Assembly (NCBI RefSeq): GCF_002806995.1
Contig: NZ_NIHE01000006.1
Coordinates: 124,001 to 188,000, forward strand
Direction of reading: 5' to 3'
DNA: 64,000 nt
Source: Confluentibacter lentus
GTDB taxonomy: Bacteria > Bacteroidota > Bacteroidia > Flavobacteriales > Flavobacteriaceae
Shown here in pieces: positions 17,582-25,875 of the stretch (position 1 is its first letter; each line of letters starts with the position of its first letter). The translations under genes were made by a program, and so were the position numbers. The notes below the pieces were generated by a model, which had not been told where the DNA came from, did no database searches, and saw only the letters and a list, made by a program, of their open reading frames with translations.

Positions 17582-18640
17582 ATGGAAGATTTAAAGATTT
17601 CAAAGAAAAAACCATCATACCCTATAAACTCTAAATTACACCAGTATCTTACAGAGTATAATAGGAACATAAAAATGCCCATTTTTTATGATGATTTAAA
17701 ACGTTTTCAAGGTTCTGTAGCTGTTTATGATAAGGAAGATAATGATACGCTGTGGGTTCGAGTTTATTATAATGAGTTTGACAGAAAGGAAATCGATTTA
17801 TCATTAAAAAAAGTATATACCATTTTACATTCCGATGGTAATGAAAACACGATTCCCTTCTTAAATGTGGATGCTATTGATTATTGCACCTTTGGGAATT
17901 CCAATCCGTTCAGAATAAAAATCAGAAATATTTTAAATGATAATTACACGTATTTTTATGTGAAAACGGCTGATGCCTCGCGCATTTATGGTTTGGAACT
18001 GGAGCACATGTTATCGCCTTATAATCTAAATTTTTTGGTGAGCAACGCCACATTGATTGAAGAACATATTGCAGGAATTCCAGGCGATGTTTTTATAAAG
18101 GATATGTTGCCACATTGTACTAAAAGTGAAAAATCACAAATTGCGAAAGAGTTTGTTAAGTTTAACGAACGCTGTATGATACGCCTTTTGGGCGATATGC
18201 GTTCGTACAATTATGTGATTGTGCCAACTCACGATTTTGATCATGTAGTATATAAACTGCGGGCGATTGATTTCGACCAGCAATCTTACGAAGGAAAGTT
18301 TAATATTTACAGACCTCAGTTTTTTAAGGAAAACTTTAAAATGGTAGAATTGGTTCAAGAATGTTTTGAACGACTTTCCATAGATCAATATAAAATTGAA
18401 GAGCGTTCTATTTTGGTAAAACGTTTAAAAAGTTTTCACGGAAGAATTGATGAATTGATAACTTGTATGGCTGAAGATGTGATTTCTAAACCAGAAAATA
18501 TTGATTTATTAAAAGGTAAAATCTATGAATACACTCAAGATGAAAAATTTATGAAATGTAAATCTATGGGAGAAATTCTTAAAAATGCATTAGAGTTTTT
18601 AACGAACAATTACGAAAATGTCAATCCGAAAGGGTTTTGA
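17582..18640 (+). CDS. Unknown protein with a divergent kinase-like fold
   Basis: A 352-residue cytoplasmic protein with no signal or membrane segment. I do not recognise a named family, but the middle part has the order of motifs of protein kinase-like/aminoglycoside phosphotransferase folds: a hinge-like LIEEHIAGIPG (about 158-168), then LLGDMRSYNYVIV (about 202-214), which aligns with the catalytic loop HGDLHxxNxlv, then KLRAIDFDQ (about 225-233) in the place of the metal-binding DFG/DFD. The catalytic His is replaced by Leu, while Asp and Asn are kept. The N-terminal 150 residues would hold the small lobe. It stands alone, convergent with the gene at 18652 (11-nt gap). A kinase or pseudokinase role is inference. 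Confidence 0.65.
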   Translation: MEDLKISKKKPSYPINSKLHQYLTEYNRNIKMPIFYDDLKRFQGSVAVYDKEDNDTLWVRVYYNEFDRKEIDLSLKKVYTILHSDGNENTIPFLNVDAIDYCTFGNSNPFRIKIRNILNDNYTYFYVKTADASRIYGLELEHMLSPYNLNFLVSNATLIEEHIAGIPGDVFIKDMLPHCTKSEKSQIAKEFVKFNERCMIRLLGDMRSYNYVIVPTHDFDHVVYKLRAIDFDQQSYEGKFNIYRPQFFKENFKMVELVQECFERLSIDQYKIEERSILVKRLKSFHGRIDELITCMAEDVISKPENIDLLKGKIYEYTQDEKFMKCKSMGEILKNALEFLTNNYENVNPKGF

Positions 18641-18651
18641 TGAATTGAAAG

Positions 18652-19167
18652 TTAATTCCAATTTTCATCAAAATCCAGATTTTCATAATCATCTATATCT
18701 AAATCGTCTTCAAATTCATCAAAATCATCATCAAAGTCTTCAGCTTCAAATAATTTTTGTGGCGCGTCATCGGGTACTTGACCTTTTACAAACATAATGT
18801 TAGGATAGGTGACGCCTTGTGATGGTTCTACAATTTCAGCTAATTCCACAAAGAACGTCCACATACTAAAGAAATCGTATACGTAAATGAGTTTCGGACT
18901 TATTTCATGAACCACATCATTAATAACGGTCTCGCTCATTAATCGTGCAGAATTATCATCGCTTAAATCGAATAAAGAGATTTCTTCACCTTGTTCCCAT
19001 CTGTCGTCACTGATGTAAAATGACGCCATTTCTGTGCCGTCAAAGCCAAAAGATTGGGTTATAATATTGTGTAAATCTTCAAGGGTACCGGTTTCGCTAA
19101 TTTCTAAATCTCGAAACACATCATCGTCCGTATCATTATCAAGAATGACTCTAAATCTGTAAATCAT
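18652..19167 (-). CDS. Plasmid pRiA4b ORF-3-like (IS1096 passenger TnpR-type) family protein
   Basis: A 171-residue acidic protein. The start (YRFRVILDNDTDDDVFRDLEI), the central FGFDGTEMASFYISDDRWEQG and the later KLIYVYDFFSMWTFFVEL match the pRiA4b ORF-3-like domain, a small fold found in many bacteria outside any transposon. The last 30 residues are almost all Asp/Glu/Phe. Despite its database-style name there is no sign of a mobile element here. Its function is unknown. Promoter TATCTTTG lies at 19185-19192. Confidence 0.8.
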   Translation of the reverse strand: MIYRFRVILDNDTDDDVFRDLEISETGTLEDLHNIITQSFGFDGTEMASFYISDDRWEQGEEISLFDLSDDNSARLMSETVINDVVHEISPKLIYVYDFFSMWTFFVELAEIVEPSQGVTYPNIMFVKGQVPDDAPQKLFEAEDFDDDFDEFEDDLDIDDYENLDFDENWN

Positions 19168-19184
19168 AGTTTTTGGTTGAGTTG

Positions 19185-19192
19185 CAAAGATA
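19185..19192 (-). promoter_or_regulatory. -7 promoter element of the gene at 18652
   Basis: TATCTTTG followed by C on the minus strand, 17 nt before the ATG at 19167. Confidence 0.55.
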
Positions 19193-19203
19193 CTATCTGA
19201 AAT

Positions 19204-20244
19204 TTAAATTACTTTGGCATTTGTGTTTTTTTTAGAATGACATTCCATCATAATATAAAATTGGATACCAAATAAAATAGATGCAATTACCAAATGAAGC
19301 GTTTGTGTTGAAAAGGGGAAATTGAAATAATACATCAAAATACCAGTAAAAATTTCAAAAATAATCAGCATCAAAACAGCATTGATTTTTTTATAACCTA
19401 ATTGCAGTTTTTCATTCAAGTACACAAGCCAAGCCGTTGTAATAATTACTAATACTGATAAGGTACGATGAATATAAAAACTCAATTCTGGAGTTTCCAA
19501 CCATAAAGATTTCACATAGCCAACCGATTTTACTTGTTCGTCCACATACTGGCGTACTTGTGTGCCTAAAACAACTTGAACTAACGTGAGCATGGTGGCA
19601 AAAATCATCACATACTTAAAAGTGGGATTATAATTGAACGATTTAATATTTGATTTCGATTTAAAAATGATGACGAGCATTATGGCTACAATCAATAAAG
19701 CCATGACCATATGAATGGTGATTTTTAAAGGTGATAAATTAGAATCTACCACTGTTTTTCCAAGCCAAGCTTGAAATCCCATCCCAAAAACGACTAAAAC
19801 TGAAAGTATGGTGATGATTTTTTTCTTTTTCCAAAAACTAACAGATGTAATTGCTAGAAATAGAGTTGCCAATCCAGATATAGCACCAAACAAGCGGTTG
19901 ATATATTCTACCCAAGTGTGTATGGGGTTAAAAACGGCATAATCGTGTTTTGTGTAAGGTTCCCAATTGTTGGCTTCAAAATTTTCTGAAGATTGGAAAT
20001 TTGATTTCGCAACTACAAGCGTTTCATTTTTAATAATTACCACACCTTTTTTATACTCATGATGGGGTTGAAACTCCAATTGCGATTGTTCAGTTGGAGG
20101 GATATAGTAGCCAAAACATTTAGGCCAATCGGGACAACCCATGCCGCTGCCAGTCATTCGGACTACGGCACCAGCAATGATGACTAAGTAAATGAGAACA
20201 AGCGTGATTTTGGCTGTTTTTGTGAAATTAATATTTAAGTTCAA
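19204..20244 (-). CDS. ctaA: Heme A synthase (COX15/CtaA family)
   Basis: A 346-residue membrane protein that oxidises heme O to heme A for cytochrome c oxidase. The N-terminus has the family motif VVRMTGSGMGCPDWPKCFGY, and about eight membrane segments follow. Four candidate heme-ligand histidines sit in PIHTWVEYINRLFG, ITIHMVMALL, FYIHRTLSV and TLHLVIAS. The frame has no ATG near its beginning. The only reasonable start is a TTG at 20244, and a stop codon lies just upstream. That TTG lies at the edge of a short direct-repeat array (20241-20285), so the original start region may have been altered by the repeat. Confidence 0.92.
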   Translation of the reverse strand: MNLNINFTKTAKITLVLIYLVIIAGAVVRMTGSGMGCPDWPKCFGYYIPPTEQSQLEFQPHHEYKKGVVIIKNETLVVAKSNFQSSENFEANNWEPYTKHDYAVFNPIHTWVEYINRLFGAISGLATLFLAITSVSFWKKKKIITILSVLVVFGMGFQAWLGKTVVDSNLSPLKITIHMVMALLIVAIMLVIIFKSKSNIKSFNYNPTFKYVMIFATMLTLVQVVLGTQVRQYVDEQVKSVGYVKSLWLETPELSFYIHRTLSVLVIITTAWLVYLNEKLQLGYKKINAVLMLIIFEIFTGILMYYFNFPFSTQTLHLVIASILFGIQFYIMMECHSKKNTNAKVI

Positions 20245-20285
20245 GGTTCAAAGTTTAAGGTTCAAAGTTCGAGGTTTAAAGTTGA
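20241..20285. repeat. Direct repeats of TTCAAAGTT / AGGTTCAAAG
   Basis: About three and a half imperfect copies of an 11-14-nt unit (TCAAGGTTCAAAGTTTAAGG, then TTCAAAGTTCGAGG, then TTTAAAGTTGA). The array begins on the TTG start codon of ctaA and fills most of the gap to the CCA gene. Confidence 0.6.
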
Positions 20286-20300
20286 GTAAGCATTTTAATT

Positions 20301-21743
20301 TCAACTTTTAGTTTTCCCCTTCGGGGGATTAAGGGGGCTTAATCCCAATCGTTTTCCTTCTTTCAGCATCAATTGAAATGCTGCTTCATATTCGTTCGGG
20401 ATATCACCTTCTAAAATAGCTTCTTTGATGGTTTCTTTAATGATGCCAATTTCCTTAGAAGGTTTTAAATTAAAGGTTTCCATGATTTCTTCACCAGAAA
20501 TGGGCGGTTGGAAATTTCGAACATGGTCCCGTTCTTCAACTTCAATGATTTTTTCACGTACAATCTTGAAATTCTGATGGTATTTATTGAATTTCTTAGG
20601 ATTCTTTGTGGTAATATCAGCTTCGCAAAGTATCATTAAATCATCCACAAAATCACCTGCATCAAAAACCAATCTACGGACGGCAGAGTCTGTGACTTCC
20701 TCATTAGCCAAAACGATGGGTCGAGAACTCATCAATACCATTTTTTGAACGAACTTCATTTTTTCATTCATGGGCATTTTCAACCTTTTGAATAAATGAA
20801 ATACCATTTTTGAACCCATAAATTCATGTCCATGAAAGGTCCAGCCAATTTTCTTATTGAATTTTTTTGTTGGTGCCTTCCCAATATCATGCAATAATGC
20901 TGCCCAACGCAACCAGAGATTATTGGTATTTTTTGAGATATTATCAACTACTTCCAGTGTGTGATAAAAATTATCTTTATGGCGTTGACCTTCAACTTCG
21001 TCTATACCTTTTAAGGCGGTTAATTCCGGTAAGATATAATCCAATAATCCAGTTTGTTCCAATAAAAGAAAACCAACAGAAGGCGTGCTACTTTCAAGAA
21101 TTTTATTGAGTTCAACAACAATACGTTCGTTCGTAATGATTTTAATACGTTCCTTGTTTTTTGAAATGGATTTTAAAGACGCATCTTCAATTTTAAAATC
21201 GAGCTGCGTTGCAAAACGAATGGCGCGCATCATTCGCAATGGGTCGTCACTATAAGTAATATCCGGATTTAAAGGTGTGCGGATGATTTTGTTTTTTAAA
21301 TCATCCAAACCGTTAAATGGGTCTAATAAATCACCAAATTTGCTTTCAGACAAATTTAAAGCAAAGGCATTGATGGTGAAATCACGACGGTTTTGGTCAT
21401 CTTCCAAGGTGCCATTTTCAACATTCGGATTTCTACTATTTTCATTATAAGATTCTTTACGAGCGCCCACAAATTCAATGTCAATGTCATCATAATGAAT
21501 CATAGCAGTTCCATAGGTTTTAAAAACCTGAACTTTTGTCTTTTTAGGTAGATTTTTAGCGACTTTTTCGGCTAGTTTAATACCATCTCCAACGGTCACA
21601 ATGTCAATGTCTTTGGCATCACCACGGCTTAAAATAAAATCGCGCACAAAACCACCTATCACATAGGCTTCAAGTTCTAGCTCTTTAGCAGATTGTGATA
21701 TGATTTTGAATATGGGGTGGTGTAATGCTTCTTTGTAATTCAT
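20301..21743 (-). CDS. cca: CCA tRNA nucleotidyltransferase with C-terminal HD domain
   Basis: A 480-residue class II nucleotidyltransferase that adds or repairs the 3' CCA of tRNA. The N-terminal head shows [11 protein letters not shown] and the catalytic DAKDIDIV, then [13 protein letters not shown] and the nucleotide-template motif [13 protein letters not shown]. An HD domain is visible at [17 protein letters not shown] start at ATG 21743; the codon before it is a TTG. The last ten residues ([12 protein letters not shown] region) are encoded by a G/C-tract palindrome (20316-20345) and do not look like part of the enzyme. The repeat seems to have replaced the original stop region. Confidence 0.95.
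   Translation of the reverse strand: MNYKEALHHPIFKIISQSAKELELEAYVIGGFVRDFILSRGDAKDIDIVTVGDGIKLAEKVAKNLPKKTKVQVFKTYGTAMIHYDDIDIEFVGARKESYNENSRNPNVENGTLEDDQNRRDFTINAFALNLSESKFGDLLDPFNGLDDLKNKIIRTPLNPDITYSDDPLRMMRAIRFATQLDFKIEDASLKSISKNKERIKIITNERIVVELNKILESSTPSVGFLLLEQTGLLDYILPELTALKGIDEVEGQRHKDNFYHTLEVVDNISKNTNNLWLRWAALLHDIGKAPTKKFNKKIGWTFHGHEFMGSKMVFHLFKRLKMPMNEKMKFVQKMVLMSSRPIVLANEEVTDSAVRRLVFDAGDFVDDLMILCEADITTKNPKKFNKYHQNFKIVREKIIEVEERDHVRNFQPPISGEEIMETFNLKPSKEIGIIKETIKEAILEGDIPNEYEAAFQLMLKEGKRLGLSPLNPPKGKTKS
20316..20345. repeat. G/C-tract palindrome inside the end of cca
   Basis: CCCC-TTC-GGGG (20316-20327) overlaps a second stem, GGATTAAG (20326-20333) and CTTAATCC (20338-20345) with a GGGG loop. 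It encodes the LNPPKG tail of the CCA-adding enzyme and may also act as a transcript end. Confidence 0.6.
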
Positions 21744-21748
21744 CAATT

Positions 21749-21812
21749 AAATTTCAATAATCAAATTCCAAATTCCAACCTAGATTGTATTGGAATTTGG
21801 TTCTTGAAATTT
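21749..21812. repeat. Nested palindrome in the tsaC-cca gap
   Basis: Outer arms AAATTTCAA (21749-21757) and TTGAAATTT (21804-21812) enclose inner arms CCAAATTCCAA (21768-21778) and TTGGAATTTGG (21790-21800). It fills the gap almost completely and can fold as one long hairpin. It could end tsaC transcription or stabilise the mRNA. Confidence 0.6.
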
Positions 21813-21818
21813 GAGTTT

Positions 21819-22379
21819 TTATGCCCTTATTACCTTAACTTGTCCATCATTACCCAATTTAATAATGGATGATGGTTTGTCGCAAATTTTTTCGTGATGC
21901 AAATTTACAACATAGTCCACACCTTTTAAAACCTCGGGAGCTATTTCTTTGAATGATTTTGGGGTTGGTTGACCGCTTAAATTTGCTGAAGTTGAAACAA
22001 TGGCTCCGTTAAACCGTCTCAATAATTGAAAACAAAAATCATCATTTGGGATTCTGATGGCAATGGTTTTGTCTTCGGCTATCAGGTTTTCTGCTAAATT
22101 TTGAGCATCGTCGTAAATAATGGTAATAGGATTGTCCGCTACATCTAAAATATTAAAAGCAACTTCTGGAATTTTCTTCACATATTTTTTAAGCATTCTG
22201 TCATCAGCAACCAAGCAAATAAGAGCTTTGCTATCTTCCCGTTGTTTTAATTCATATACTTTTTTTACGGCTTCTGTGTTGCTGGCATCACAGCCAATAC
22301 CCCAAACGGTATCGGTTGGGTAGAGTATGAGTCCACCTTGTTTTAAGGTTTGCAGTGCGTTGTTTATTTCGGTTTGCAT
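21819..22379 (-). CDS. tsaC: L-threonylcarbamoyladenylate synthase
   Basis: A 186-residue YrdC/TsaC-type enzyme. It makes threonylcarbamoyl-AMP from threonine, bicarbonate and ATP, the first step of the t6A37 modification of ANN-decoding tRNAs. The N-terminal GGLILYPTDTVWGIGCDA, the KQREDSKALICLV segment and the AIRIPNDDFC / IVSTSANLSGQPTP motifs are typical. It is the single-domain form without the Sua5 C-terminal domain. It starts 12 nt after the GT4 gene's stop, so it may be co-transcribed with it, and it precedes cca, another tRNA-maturation gene. Confidence 0.95.
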   Translation of the reverse strand: MQTEINNALQTLKQGGLILYPTDTVWGIGCDASNTEAVKKVYELKQREDSKALICLVADDRMLKKYVKKIPEVAFNILDVADNPITIIYDDAQNLAENLIAEDKTIAIRIPNDDFCFQLLRRFNGAIVSTSANLSGQPTPKSFKEIAPEVLKGVDYVVNLHHEKICDKPSSIIKLGNDGQVKVIRA

Positions 22380-22391
22380 GTAAAGCTATAT

Positions 22392-23459
22392 TTAAATTTC
22401 ACTAAATATTATTTCTAATTTTTCTATATTTTTTGCCCATGAGAAATTAGTGGAAAAGTAATGATTTCCTTGTTTTGCAATTTTTATTCTATACTCATCA
22501 TCCTTCAAAAAGAGTTCTATTTTTTCAATGATATCATTGATGTTTTCTGTTTTGATGGCTAAACCTGTTTCATTGTTTATTAAATAATCCTTGTGGCCAC
22601 CAATATGAGTTGCTATTAAAGCACATCCACATGATAATGCTTCGCAAGGAGGAAGCGCAAAACCTTCTTGAATACTTGTGGTCAAATAAATGGCATGAGA
22701 ATTATATACTTCCGATAAATTTTCCGGTTGATGATGATAATTAAAGTTTTTGGGAAAGTCAATTGGCTTTTTTGGAGTTCCAAACATAGAAATAACAACC
22801 GAAGGATATGCTTCCTTAATTTTAATTAAAGCAGTTATACCGTAAGAAGTTCCTTTCCTTTTTTCATTTGAGTACAGCATTAAAATGGATGGTTTGCGCT
22901 TTCCAATATCATTTTTTACACAAAAAACAGAATCATCAATAGCGTTAAAAATGGTATATGTTTTTTTTACTGATTTCGGACTAACGATATCATACAAATA
23001 AGACGCTATAACAACATTAGTTGTATTTGGTAAAGAATAGGATTGTAAAAGTTTATCCTCATGACCTTTCCAGTTTTCATAATCTTGAATGAGGTTGATT
23101 TTTTTTCCTTTTTCATTCTTTAATTTATCAACTTCTAAAGCAGTCGCCCACCAAGTGGAGATGATGAAATCAGCATCAGATATATAGTCGTCTGAAACCT
23201 TTTTAATATTAAAAGATTTTATATTAGGATTCAATTTAAACCATTTAGGACGACTTGTCTTTCGCAATTTGTGTAAAATAGCTCTTATAAAATAGGGTTT
23301 TTTATATTTAGTATAAGAAGTGTTTAAAGAATGATATATTTGTACATCGTATCCTTTTTCGGCTAAAAGATTAGCGTAAGTATACATGACTTTAGGACCA
23401 CCATTTGGACGTTTTGTTGGAAAAGGTAATATAAAATTAATTTTTTTTGAATGACCCAT
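22392..23459 (-). CDS. Glycosyltransferase family 4 protein
   Basis: A 355-residue GT-B glycosyltransferase. The N-terminal domain opens with a GGP loop (PTKRPNGGPKVMYTYANLLA), and the C-terminal nucleotide-sugar domain has the family signature EGFALPPCEALSCGCALIAT with the conserved E-x7-E pair (about residues 275-283). No membrane segment. It lies at the edge of a glycan cluster and is divergent from the DUF5672 gene. The donor and acceptor are unknown; transfer onto lipopolysaccharide or a surface glycan is likely from context. Confidence 0.88.
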   Translation of the reverse strand: MGHSKKINFILPFPTKRPNGGPKVMYTYANLLAEKGYDVQIYHSLNTSYTKYKKPYFIRAILHKLRKTSRPKWFKLNPNIKSFNIKKVSDDYISDADFIISTWWATALEVDKLKNEKGKKINLIQDYENWKGHEDKLLQSYSLPNTTNVVIASYLYDIVSPKSVKKTYTIFNAIDDSVFCVKNDIGKRKPSILMLYSNEKRKGTSYGITALIKIKEAYPSVVISMFGTPKKPIDFPKNFNYHHQPENLSEVYNSHAIYLTTSIQEGFALPPCEALSCGCALIATHIGGHKDYLINNETGLAIKTENINDIIEKIELFLKDDEYRIKIAKQGNHYFSTNFSWAKNIEKLEIIFSEI

Positions 23460-23557
23460 TTACAAGAAATTTACATTCAATGATAATACTTAATTTCAAT
23501 ACATCCAAACTGAAAAACAGACAAATGATTCTAGAACCTATAAAATAAAAAAAGCGT

Positions 23558-24334
23558 ATGCAAGAAAAATTGGTAACCATAATCATACCAATATACAAAG
23601 TGAATCTTTCTAAGACAGAACAAATGTCTTTAAATCAATGCATAAAAGTGTTAGGTGATTTTGATATTGTTTTTGTTCAACCAGAAAAACTAGATAGTTC
23701 AAGCATAAATTTTGAAGGTAAAATAAGAACTGAATTTTTCCCAGATTATTATTTTGAAAATGTCTTTGGTTATAATCGATTGATGTTGTCAGAAGATTTT
23801 TATCAACGTTTTTTAGATTATAAATATATGTTGATTTATCAATTAGATGCGTTTGTTTTTAAAAATGAATTGAAAGCATGGTGCGATAAAGAGTATGATT
23901 ATATAGGAGCGCCATGGATTGCTTCTCCAAACACACCACAAAAAAAAATACTAGGATTGTTCGATTCTAAAAGAAAAAAAGAACGACGAAAAATATTCTT
24001 TAAGGTTGGTAATGGTGGATTTTCATTGAGAAATATATCCAAAAGCTTTAAAATAGCACAAGAAATGAAGGATGATATTGAAACCAATTTAAAACGAGAT
24101 AAAAAGGATTTTTATATTATGGAAGATGTTTTTTGGTCTATAATAGTGCCGAAACATTATCCTGATTTTAGAATACCAGAATATAAAGAAGCCTTAGGTT
24201 TTGCGATGGATAGAAAGCCTGATTTGGCTATAAAACTAAATAAGAATATGCTTCCTTTTGGCTGTCATGGTATTGATAAACCAAAAGTTGAAACATTTTG
24301 GAAAGATATTTTGACTTCAAATTATTTAGGTTAA
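23558..24334 (+). CDS. DUF5672 family protein, probable glycosyltransferase
   Basis: A 258-residue protein matching DUF5672 by its layout: VTIIIPIYK at the start, a conserved FGYNRLMLSEDFYQRFLDYKYMLIYQLDAFVF segment (written here as key residues Y-N, Y and QLDAFVF) with a DxD-like LDAF, then the WCDKEYDYIGAPW motif and a NGGFSLRN motif like the one in GT-A type sugar transferases. The family is found in glycan clusters and is thought to be a glycosyltransferase; the activity is inferred. Only 21 nt separate it from the InaA-like kinase gene, so the two are co-transcribed. Confidence 0.78.
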   Translation: MQEKLVTIIIPIYKVNLSKTEQMSLNQCIKVLGDFDIVFVQPEKLDSSSINFEGKIRTEFFPDYYFENVFGYNRLMLSEDFYQRFLDYKYMLIYQLDAFVFKNELKAWCDKEYDYIGAPWIASPNTPQKKILGLFDSKRKKERRKIFFKVGNGGFSLRNISKSFKIAQEMKDDIETNLKRDKKDFYIMEDVFWSIIVPKHYPDFRIPEYKEALGFAMDRKPDLAIKLNKNMLPFGCHGIDKPKVETFWKDILTSNYLG

Positions 24335-24355
24335 AAATTTATTAGATAGTATAAA

Positions 24356-25123
24356 ATGAAGAAACATATTGAAATAAATACACCTTTTAAAAATGATAGT
24401 CAATTTTTTAATCATATTATTTTAAATTATGATGTTGAAGGTGAAAACTATGGCAATCAAGATCGTAATTCATTAAAATTATTTCAGTTTAAGGAGATGA
24501 CAGTTAATGTGAAATCCTTTAAGATCCCCAATATTTTCAATCAAATCGCTTATAAATTTTTTAGAAAAAGTAAAGCCCAACGTTCTTTTGAATATGCCAA
24601 TAAATTAAAGGAATTACATATCGGCACACCACAACCTATCGCATATTACGAGTTTACAACGCCTTTTTTATTTAAAAAAAGCTATTATGTAAGTGAGCAT
24701 TTGGATTACGATTTAACCTATAGGGAATTAACAACGGATTTAAATTATCCAAATCACGAAAATATATTACGGGCTTTTACCAGATTTACATTTGAACTGC
24801 ACGAAAAGGACATCCTTTTTTTGGACCATTCCCCAGGAAATACCTTGATTCAATTAAATAGCGGCGATTATAAATTTTATTTAGTGGATTTAAATAGAAT
24901 GAATTTTGGCAAACTAGATTTTGAAACTAGAATTAAAAATTTCTCCAGGCTAACCATTCATAAGTCCATGGTTGAAGTTATGAGCAATGAATATGCAAAA
25001 TGCACTGGTTATGATTACGAAAAAGTATTTAATTTAATGTGGCAGGAAACGGAAGCTTTTCAAGAACGGTTTTATAGAAAAAAGCGTTTAAAAAAGAAGC
25101 TTAAGTTTTGGAAGAAAGATTAA
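24356..25123 (+). CDS. InaA/WaaP-like lipopolysaccharide kinase family protein
   Basis: A 255-residue kinase-fold protein of the Kdo/WaaP (lipopolysaccharide kinase InaA) group. Key features are a Lys in MTVNVKSFK (about 48-56), the hinge-like YYVSEHLDYDL (about 110-120), the catalytic loop LDHSPGNTLIQ (about 156-166, with Asp and Asn in place) and VDLNRMNF (about 177-184) in the DFG position. The C-terminus is strongly basic (KKRLKKKLKFWKKD), fitting a membrane-surface role. It probably phosphorylates a core sugar of the lipopolysaccharide. Its stop overlaps the stop of the convergent GT2 gene by 4 nt. Confidence 0.82.
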   Translation: MKKHIEINTPFKNDSQFFNHIILNYDVEGENYGNQDRNSLKLFQFKEMTVNVKSFKIPNIFNQIAYKFFRKSKAQRSFEYANKLKELHIGTPQPIAYYEFTTPFLFKKSYYVSEHLDYDLTYRELTTDLNYPNHENILRAFTRFTFELHEKDILFLDHSPGNTLIQLNSGDYKFYLVDLNRMNFGKLDFETRIKNFSRLTIHKSMVEVMSNEYAKCTGYDYEKVFNLMWQETEAFQERFYRKKRLKKKLKFWKKD

Positions 25124-25875
25124 TCCCTCTCTTTTCTTAACAACCAAAGCTTAACATAGCGCATGAATACCACATAGCCTTGAATGTAACCAATGGTTAA
25201 GCCAACAACGCCATCTCTAAAGCCGCTTTGTACAATGTAATGTTTAAAAAAGCCCCAAAAAGGTTTTATGAGGAAATGATAAGGTGTTAAGATACCTGTT
25301 TTTTTATCGTAGTCTTTCGCTTGCCAAGAGGCGTATGTGTTCATTTTGTCAATATACTTATCGAGCGAGATATAGGTATTATGGTAAAGTTTGTTTTTTA
25401 ATTTTCCAACTGGGCCATCGGCAATAATTTCTTCATGCACGTGTTTATCTTCGTATTTGCAAACATCACGTCTAAACAGTCTGATTACTTTGTCGTTTCT
25501 CCAGCCGCTATAATGAACACGTTCTCCCATAAAATGGTTCATTCTTCCAATCCAATATGCTACTATATTCGGGTCTGGATTTTTAAGAATGCCTAGAACT
25601 TCAACTTTTAGTTCAGGCGTCACACGCTCATCGGCATCAAGAAGTAAAATCCATTCGTGTGTTGCTTGGGGAATCGCCCAATTTTTTTGAGATGATGGAT
25701 AATCAAACGGTCTTCTAATTACTTTTGTTGCCAGTTTTTCAGCGAGTTCAAACGTGCCGTCGGAGCTAAAACTATCAACCACTAAAATTTCATCGGCAAA
25801 ATTCACCGAAGCAATAACAGCTTCTATATTATGAATTTCGTTCCCAACTGGAATAATAGCAGTGAGTTTTTTCAT
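25120..25875 (-). CDS. Glycosyltransferase family 2 protein (WaaE/KdtX-like)
   Basis: A 251-residue GT-A enzyme. The start KLTAIIPVGNEIHNIEAVIAS, the DSFSSDGTFELA loop and the DxD-type LLLDADERVTPEL motif place it in GT2. The later VHYSGWRNDKVIRLFRRD, HVHEEI and the C-terminal amphipathic or membrane-associated region match WaaE/KdtX-type core glucosyltransferases. Its ATG overlaps the stop of the upstream GT9 gene by 4 nt (25872-25875), so translation is coupled. It is the last gene of the dapD-GT9-GT2 operon. Confidence 0.88.
   Translation of the reverse strand: MKKLTAIIPVGNEIHNIEAVIASVNFADEILVVDSFSSDGTFELAEKLATKVIRRPFDYPSSQKNWAIPQATHEWILLLDADERVTPELKVEVLGILKNPDPNIVAYWIGRMNHFMGERVHYSGWRNDKVIRLFRRDVCKYEDKHVHEEIIADGPVGKLKNKLYHNTYISLDKYIDKMNTYASWQAKDYDKKTGILTPYHFLIKPFWGFFKHYIVQSGFRDGVVGLTIGYIQGYVVFMRYVKLWLLRKERD

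Noticed and set aside
18652-19167. A transposon-derived gene, as the name 'IS1096 passenger / pRiA4b ORF-3' might suggest
   Set aside because: There is no transposase, no terminal inverted repeat and no target duplication around it, and the family occurs widely as a normal chromosomal gene.
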